From NCBI GenBank assembly GCA_938041725.1, contig CALISX010000528.1, forward strand, positions 1 through 6,380: DNA of 6,380 bases, in the 5' to 3' direction. The first letter of the stretch is position 1. Every line of letters begins with the position of its first letter. Positions 1-4,096 of this stretch are shown here, one piece after another. The notes under the pieces were generated by a model. It saw only the letters and a list, made by a program, of their open reading frames with translations. It was not told the origin of the DNA and searched no databases. A program made the translations under genes and the position numbers. Origin of the DNA: an uncultured Lachnoanaerobaculum sp. GTDB taxonomy: Bacteria > Bacillota > Clostridia > Lachnospirales > Lachnospiraceae.

Positions 1-511
1 AGTCTATACGGAGGTACCGTTTACTATTTCGTATGCTTTTTTGATTTGTATTTAAGTTTTCTTTTTCCCGCAATGCCGTTTCCAAATCCTTGCTGCAGAT
101 TTCCAGAACCAGGGGCAGGGTAGGGGGACAGGAGCGTTTTCCTAAGAACAGGGGGAAGCAGGGGCGCTCCAAGGCTGCCTTCAGTTCATATAAAAAATCC
201 TCATCCTCGGATTCCAAACCCACCAAAAAAATCGCATCAGAGAGATAGTAGCGGTGGGTAATGTAAGAGGTTTTGCGGCTCTTCGCAGTATGGAAGTCCT
301 TCAGCAATTCCCCATTGCGATCTACCCTCACTCCGAATCGCAGAGCAGTCAATTTGGATAAATCAGCATCTCTGCGCCATCCCAAAGCTGCTGCTAAAAG
401 TCCGATGACGCCGCTTTTAGAAGGTTCTCTTTGGGTTCTTCTGGTTTCATATTTTGAATCAATACCCCAGGATTGCAATGGCGCTGCCAATCGCAGCAGT
501 AATGTACTCAT
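1..511 (-). CDS. cas5e: Cas5e (CasD), Cascade crRNA 5'-handle subunit, 3' end cut by window edge
   Basis: Cas5e is the Cascade subunit that binds the 5' handle of the crRNA and joins the Cas7 backbone to Cse1. The sequence shows 170 open codons from ATG at 511 to the left edge with no stop. The protein opens with MSTLLLRLAAPLQSWG, followed by a Y-E-T-R-R-T-Q-R-E-P stretch and SKSGVIGLLAAALGWRRD (about residues 31-48). These are hallmark N-terminal motifs of the Cas5e RAMP (RRM-like) fold. A second block, KDFHTAKSRKTSYITHRYYL (91-110), is also typical. Family members are usually 220-250 residues, so roughly the last quarter lies outside the window. The start is fixed by a GGAGAGG ribosome binding site and by an ATGA overlap with the restored reading frame of cas7e, which implies translational coupling. 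The last visible 20 codons are noticeably A+T-rich and poorly conserved by eye. The family call is firm; the C-terminus cannot be judged. Confidence 0.95.
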   Translation of the reverse strand, partial: MSTLLLRLAAPLQSWGIDSKYETRRTQREPSKSGVIGLLAAALGWRRDADLSKLTALRFGVRVDRNGELLKDFHTAKSRKTSYITHRYYLSDAIFLVGLESEDEDFLYELKAALERPCFPLFLGKRSCPPTLPLVLEICSKDLETALREKENLNTNQKSIRNSKRYLRID

Positions 512-522
512 TTTTCCTCTCC
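508..522 (-). promoter_or_regulatory. cas5e ribosome binding site and ATGA stop/start overlap
   Basis: On the minus strand GGAGAGG (522-516) lies 4 nt before ATG (511-509). The A of the stop codon TGA (510-508) of the restored cas7e frame is shared with that ATG, giving the classic 4-nt ATGA overlap. This junction sets the cas5e start. It is also independent evidence that the true end of cas7e is at 508 and not at the premature stop at 642. Confidence 0.85.
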
Positions 523-1589
523 GGTTTCGTTACACATATCGTGAATAGATGTTTCCAGTTTGTCTAAAACCTCCGGCAAAGACTGGGTGTTGCAAAGCAC
601 GTCCAATCCTTCCCCTACGGCCAGACTTAATATGGGTTTTGTCACAAAGTTTTTATAACTCTCCTGGGCGTAGCCAGTTTCGCAATGGAAGGCTTGCTAT
701 ATCCTGACTTGCTGAGAATGGCTTCTTCAAAGGCTCCGCTGAAATTTACCGGCTGGTCGCTGCGGAGAGTGATATAGACAGCATCCGGACGGGTTCGATT
801 GGCAAAGGTATTTTGCTTTCCAGTGGGCATGGAGTTGATAAACGCATCCGCAAAAGCTCTTACCACCCATGGGGTGTCTTTCCCAAGCCATTTATTTAAT
901 TCCATGATATTGACAGTGGCATAACGATACAGAGTGGAGGAGTTAAATTCCACTGTTCCCAAATGGCCGGCGCCTGCATTGTCCTCCGGCGCAAGGTCGT
1001 CTACTGCTGTGAAATAGTCATATTCCCCATGTACTGCATGGGTAGAAATGCTGTGGGCCACCTGGGAAGCTGCGTCATAGTTGAGAGAGGGGTCTGCTGC
1101 CACCATACGTCCGAATAAAATGACTTCAAAATTCGGGTTGTCCTTCAGGGCTTTTTTATACTCTGCCTTATCCTCTGCTTTATCTGCTGCTAATCTGGCC
1201 AATGCCTTGACTTGGGCCATGCTGATAAAAAACAATGCGTCCAGCTCCTCCGGCTTGTTTTTTTCTTTTTTTGTCTTTAGCCCGGCGTTTTCCAGTGCCT
1301 TTTTTGCCATTTTTTCACTGTCTTCCGGATTGAAGGAAGTGTTCAAAGATTGAATTTCCTGTGCAATACAAGAAATCAGCTTTTTACTTCTTTTTGCCAG
1401 GACGTCCTCTGGAAAATTTTCTGCAAAATATTTCCGCATGGCCTGCTTCCAGGCCTGGGAAGAAACTCTTGCTCTGGTACTTCCCCCATATACTGCAGTT
1501 TTAGGGCTTCCCGTATCGTCTCTGTTTACACAGCTGGGCGGTACGGTTTGCAGTACATGAAAATCTACATAAAATCTTTTGTTATTCAT
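508..1589 (-). CDS. cas7e: Cas7e (Cse4/CasC), Cascade backbone subunit, frameshifted near the 3' end
   Basis: Cas7e polymerises along the crRNA spacer as the backbone of Cascade. The protein starts MNNKRFYVDFHVLQ and carries SCVNRDDTGSPKTAVYGG (19-36) and RARVSSQAWKQAMR (39-52). A later block has ILFGRM (157-162), HSISTHAV (179-186), DYFTAVDDL (191-199), GHLGTVEFNS (208-217), and finally VNFSGAFE (281-288). All are typical of the family. ATG 1589 is chosen because AAAGGAA sits just upstream and the N-terminus matches the family; a GTG at 1676 in the same frame has no ribosome binding site. The original frame stops at TGA 644-642 after 315 residues. From about 672 the -1 frame encodes 54 further residues (YAQESYKNFVTKP..., then SLPEVLDKLETSI) ending at TGA 510-508. 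Joining both parts gives about 360 residues, close to E. coli CasC (363). As sequenced, the C-terminal helical end would be lost. The gene may be a pseudogene, be recoded, or carry an assembly error. Confidence 0.93.
642..678 (-). other. frameshift zone in cas7e with premature stop
   Basis: The minus-strand bases AAACTGGCTACGCCCAGGAG (680-661) are read as K-L-A-T-P-R-R in the upstream frame, which then stops at TGA 644-642. The frame giving Y-A-Q-E-S-Y-K-N-F begins at TAC 672-670. One missing base around 672-674 would give K-L-A-Y-A. A missing TACG unit (GCT ACG TAC GCC) would give K-L-A-T-Y-A, which matches the E. coli spacing between PSI and the next aromatic residue. The sequence alone does not distinguish these. 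Confidence 0.85.
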
Positions 1590-1594
1590 TTGTA

Positions 1595-1601
1595 TTCCTT
1601 T
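1595..1601 (-). promoter_or_regulatory. cas7e ribosome binding site
   Basis: The minus strand reads AAAGGAATACAAATG; AAAGGAA at 1601-1595 is 5 nt before ATG 1589. This favours 1589 over the in-frame GTG at 1676 as the start. Confidence 0.8.
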
Positions 1602-1603
1602 CC

Positions 1604-1615
1604 GGTCTGTAGACC
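1604..1615. repeat. short dyad upstream of cas7e
   Basis: GGTCT-GT-AGACC on the plus strand is a 5-bp inverted repeat around 2 nt, ending a few bases upstream of the cas7e ribosome binding site. The 2-nt centre is too tight for a good RNA hairpin, so a DNA-binding dyad is possible, but chance is also plausible. Confidence 0.35.
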
Positions 1616-1653
1616 CATACACGATATAGTGAATACCTGTCAGCGGCACGAAA

Positions 1654-1666
1654 GCTGCTTGGCAGC
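1654..1666. repeat. small hairpin in cse2-cas7e spacer
   Basis: GCTGC-TTG-GCAGC forms a 5-bp GC-rich stem with a 3-nt loop. No T-run follows on either strand, so it is not an intrinsic terminator. Confidence 0.45.
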
Positions 1667-1696
1667 GAAGTGACACATGGACGGATATTTATGGTA

Positions 1697-1713
1697 ATGC
1701 CGGCCCCCGGCAT
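1697..1713. repeat. GC-rich inverted repeat downstream of cse2
   Basis: ATGCCGG-CCC-CCGGCAT is a perfect 7-bp inverted repeat with a 3-nt centre. In the minus-strand transcript it lies about 40 nt after the cse2 stop. A GTA/TAC pair could extend the stem across a bulge of Cs (flanking bases up to about 1721). No U-run follows it, so it looks like an mRNA stability or processing structure, or part of a small repeat element, rather than a terminator. Confidence 0.6.
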
Positions 1714-1750
1714 GGGGGTTACTGGATACCGGCAGTCTCCGGGCTATGCT

Positions 1751-2377
1751 TCAAGCAGAGGGTTGATTTTCGGCCTGGGCTTGGGCTGCTTCTTGTTTTT
1801 CCCGATTCAGCTCCCTGTAAAAATTCCGTCCCCAGTTTAACCTGACCTTAGGAGCATTTTGAAGGGATTGGTACAAATATAAATCTTTTGCCAGGTTCCC
1901 ATAATCCAAAGGAATGCTCTCCCGCTTCAACAGTTGAATAATTCCCCGTAAATGCCAGCTTAATTCTACCAGATCCATGGAGGTTGCCATGGTATTAAAA
2001 CGCCTTATGACAGCGGTTTTACTGTCCGGTGTTTTCTTAGCCAGTCTGCCGATGCCCATTCCCAGGTTAATATTTTCCTGAAACATAAAGTCCTGATGGA
2101 TGTCTTTGCCTTGCTGATGCAGGGAAAACAGTGTCAAGGCAGTATAGACAGCCCACTCGGATGTGCTGGGTTCTTCTCCATAGCCCTCCAGCTCTTCGGG
2201 AATGCCTTCAAAAAGCATTTCCCAAAGTTCTGCCTGATCCCCCGGTTTTTCTCCGATCCCCCGGCGCATTTTTGCCAGACTGGCCCGTACAGCAGAATCA
2301 TTGGGATTCTTTTGCAGGGATAGAATTTTTCCGTGTACGAACCTTGCTATCTGATGTATTTTGTCTGTTGATGCCAT
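1751..2377 (-). CDS. cse2: Cse2 (CasB), Cascade small subunit
   Basis: Cse2 is the small all-helical subunit; two copies form the belly of Cascade and stabilise the displaced strand of the R-loop. The 208-residue protein fits the family (about 160-220). Visible family features are RASLAKMRRGIG (31-42), the helix TALTLFSLHQQ (79-89), FNTMATSMDLVELSWHLRGI (127-146), LDYGNLAKDLYLYQ (157-170) and the closing VRLNWGRNFY (178-187). The last 20 or so residues are a Q/A/E-rich tail. ATG 2377 is chosen because AAAGGAGAG lies at 2389-2381. An in-frame GTG at 2404 would add nine residues (MSPQNKGEN) but lacks a binding site and would be translated through that ribosome binding site. The gene sits between cse1 (105-nt gap) and cas7e (161-nt gap), both larger than usual for this operon. 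Confidence 0.95.
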   Translation of the reverse strand: MASTDKIHQIARFVHGKILSLQKNPNDSAVRASLAKMRRGIGEKPGDQAELWEMLFEGIPEELEGYGEEPSTSEWAVYTALTLFSLHQQGKDIHQDFMFQENINLGMGIGRLAKKTPDSKTAVIRRFNTMATSMDLVELSWHLRGIIQLLKRESIPLDYGNLAKDLYLYQSLQNAPKVRLNWGRNFYRELNREKQEAAQAQAENQPSA

Positions 2378-2380
2378 ATT

Positions 2381-2389
2381 CTCTCCTTT
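2381..2389 (-). promoter_or_regulatory. cse2 ribosome binding site
   Basis: AAAGGAGAG on the minus strand, followed by AAT and then ATG 2377. It decides the start against the in-frame GTG at 2404. It is almost identical to the site in front of cse1 (GGAAAGGAGAGAAA), so these genes use the same strong signal. Confidence 0.85.
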
Positions 2390-2406
2390 ATTTTGGGGCG
2401 ACACGC

Positions 2407-2448
2407 AAACGGAAATCCGCCTGGTATTTAAACTGCCGGTTTCCGTTT
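2407..2448. repeat. inverted repeat in the cse1-cse2 gap
   Basis: AAACGGAAA (2407-2415) is the exact reverse complement of TTTCCGTTT (2440-2448). A further CCG/CGG pair (2417-2419 with 2437-2439) extends the stem inward past a one-base bulge, leaving a loop of 17 nt. On the plus strand the stem runs into TTTTT (2446-2450), so any terminator activity would act on antisense transcription. On the operon strand no U-run follows, and the structure would sit just upstream of the cse2 ribosome binding site. Confidence 0.55.
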
Positions 2449-2482
2449 TTCGATATTTTTTCTTTGTTCTGCATTGGATGGT

Positions 2483-4081
2483 CTATCGATATACTCCGTA
2501 GACTTTTCTCTTCATCTTTTCATAGGCAGCCGGTGAGGAATAATATATCTTCTCTTTTTCCTTTTCCCGCCCCACGAATGCAGAGATATCCGTATTTTCA
2601 AACATCCTTTTCCCTAACTCTAATACCAGTTTTTTTGCCTCTTCCTGCCAGGAGAGAATGGTATCCTCCATTTCCTTGTCCCGGCTTTCCGGATCAATGG
2701 AATAAAGCCAATTTCTAAAGGGAAGATCCAGTCTGGCAAAACATTCCTCTTTTGCATCCTGGAATGCACTGCTGCGTTCTGTACTTCCTCCCTGGGCAAT
2801 CAAAAGATCTTTGGCAAAGTCTCCCACAATCCGGGACAATTTTTCACATTTTTCCACTTCCTCCTTTACCCGTATCCCCCAAACTGTATTGGCATCTTCA
2901 TCAAAATCTCCAAGCATCCCAGCTGCAAAGGTCAGACTGTCGTCAAAGGAATCATTTACAAAAAAGTCCTTATCTCCATATTGCACCGATATGATTTTAA
3001 AAATACAATAGGGCCTTTCCGCTTTCTTCATTTTCTTTGAGAGATAACGGTTCCATGTAACGACTCCCGGCAAATGGCTTCCCTCTGCTGCGCAAAAAAC
3101 AGCGCCGAATTCACGCCACATTTGCGTGCCGGGTCTGTGGCGTTTGGGCTGATAGGTTACATTTTTTTTATCAGAGGTTCTTCCCCAAACCGTCATCTGC
3201 TCGGTCAAGGCAGCTTCCTTTGAGAAAAAATCTCCGCCTAGTAGACATAATCCATCTATGGCCTTGTCTGTATTCCTATGGAGCAGAAGCCTTCGGGATT
3301 GTAAGGTCAGCAGCGCTGCCTGATTGTCCGGGCAGCCAATCGGTGTTCTTTCTTCCCAGGGGGCTGTCTCCCGCTCCCATATTGCCAGGTTCTGTGCATC
3401 CCAGAGGCTGCTTCCGTCTGCCAGCAAGGTAAAATTAAGCAGCAGGGTTTCAAACAGGTTTTGACCGGCAGCAATAATAATGCCTAATTTTCCCAACCAG
3501 CCTGCACCGGGGGATTCCAGCCCTTTCTTCTTGGGTTTGGCCGATGTGTCATCATATCCATTAATATACAACAGCCATCGGGCCGCCTCTCCATAGGTGA
3601 GGGAAAGCTTTTCCTTTCCTCCACGGTTGGAAAACAGCCGCAACTTATTACTGCTCTCGGATATTTCACCGTTTAATTTTGAAACATCATACTCCGTACC
3701 GGCGGCTGCCTGGGGAACCTGCCAAAATGGCCTTGTTTCATGGAACAGCCAAAACCGGTCCCTCCATTTCTCAAGGTATTCTGCAATAGGCCTTTCTGGA
3801 AAATACCCCATATCCCAGAGGGCCTTCCATCTGGGATAAACCTCTGACTTTTCTTCCAAAGGGCTTTCCGTCCCTTCTTCATCTACTCTGGAAAAAACGC
3901 AGTGCAGGATAGCCAATAAAAGCCTAAGCATGGCCACATCCTGGGCAGGGGTTTCCCCGGCCAGGTCGGCGCATGTATGGGCGTGACAGAATACTTCTTT
4001 TAGAGAAAGTTCCTCCACTGTACAGTCTTCTTTTCTGACCCGGATCCATTTTTCATCCAATAGATTAAATTCCGGTTCCAT
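2483..4081 (-). CDS. cse1: Cse1 (CasA, Cas8e), Cascade large subunit
   Basis: Cse1 is the large subunit that recognises the PAM, seeds R-loop formation and recruits Cas3. The 532-residue length is normal (about 500-560). Family motifs in order are FNLLDEKWIRV (5-15), ETPAQDVAMLRLLLAILHCV (43-62), WLFHETRPFWQVPQ (111-124), LSLTYGEAARWLLYINGYD (159-177), SPGAGWLGKLG (190-200), NLFETLLLNF (208-217) and LLTLQSRRLLLH (257-268). The charged C-terminal part from about 405 fits the four-helix bundle that contacts Cse2. The NGYDD...GAGWLGKLG stretch resembles clostridial members. The start is fixed by AAGGAG 9 nt before ATG 4081, inside the end of cas3, with which it overlaps by 17 nt. No break or missing segment is seen. 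The exact PAM-reading residues cannot be assigned without an alignment. Confidence 0.96.
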   Translation of the reverse strand: MEPEFNLLDEKWIRVRKEDCTVEELSLKEVFCHAHTCADLAGETPAQDVAMLRLLLAILHCVFSRVDEEGTESPLEEKSEVYPRWKALWDMGYFPERPIAEYLEKWRDRFWLFHETRPFWQVPQAAAGTEYDVSKLNGEISESSNKLRLFSNRGGKEKLSLTYGEAARWLLYINGYDDTSAKPKKKGLESPGAGWLGKLGIIIAAGQNLFETLLLNFTLLADGSSLWDAQNLAIWERETAPWEERTPIGCPDNQAALLTLQSRRLLLHRNTDKAIDGLCLLGGDFFSKEAALTEQMTVWGRTSDKKNVTYQPKRHRPGTQMWREFGAVFCAAEGSHLPGVVTWNRYLSKKMKKAERPYCIFKIISVQYGDKDFFVNDSFDDSLTFAAGMLGDFDEDANTVWGIRVKEEVEKCEKLSRIVGDFAKDLLIAQGGSTERSSAFQDAKEECFARLDLPFRNWLYSIDPESRDKEMEDTILSWQEEAKKLVLELGKRMFENTDISAFVGREKEKEKIYYSSPAAYEKMKRKVYGVYR

Positions 4082-4096
4082 CCTGTTTCTCTCCTT
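4065..4096 (-). promoter_or_regulatory. cas3/cse1 overlap with internal ribosome binding site
   Basis: The minus strand carries AAGGAG at 4096-4091 inside the cas3 coding sequence, then ATG of cse1 at 4081-4079; cas3 stops at TAA 4067-4065. The 17-nt overlap in different frames suggests that ribosomes finishing cas3 help to start cse1, and that both lie on one transcript. Confidence 0.8.

Larger units (their letters stand above)
1590..1750. other. 161-nt cse2-cas7e intergenic spacer with several hairpins
   Basis: No convincing gene is present. Genes of this operon class usually abut or overlap, so 161 nt is long. The spacer holds a GC-rich perfect inverted repeat (1697-1713), a smaller hairpin (1654-1666) and a short dyad just ahead of the cas7e ribosome binding site (1604-1615). 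The cas7e frame happens to stay open through its lower half back to a GTG at 1676, but that stretch (SLRCQAAFVPLTG...) does not resemble Cas7e. It may be a small inserted element or an RNA processing region; neither is proven. Confidence 0.6.

Noticed and set aside
273..548. 91-codon plus-strand open frame
   Set aside because: Antisense to the conserved N-terminus of cas5e and the end of cas7e; no independent support.
1608..1643. Internal promoter for cas7e (CTGACA followed by TATATC or GTATGG)
   Set aside because: The -35-like CTGACA is only 9 nt from TATATC, and candidates at proper spacing match the -10 consensus poorly.
1587..1676. N-terminal extension of Cas7e from GTG 1676
   Set aside because: No ribosome binding site precedes the GTG, the added 29 residues do not match Cas7e, and ATG 1589 has a good site and a family-type N-terminus.
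1697..1713. Intrinsic terminator after cse2
   Set aside because: The stem is strong, but no T-run follows on either strand, and termination here would cut off cas7e and cas5e.
1690..1721. Possible degenerate type I-E CRISPR repeat (CCCCC...GGGGG hairpin)
   Set aside because: It occurs once only, has no second copy or spacer-length periodicity in the window, and lacks a typical type I-E repeat end.
2131..2718. A 195-codon open frame on the plus strand across the cse1-cse2 junction
   Set aside because: It lies antisense to two clearly recognised genes, has no ribosome binding site of note and its translation (Pro/Phe/Ser-rich) resembles no known family. It is a shadow of the coding strand.
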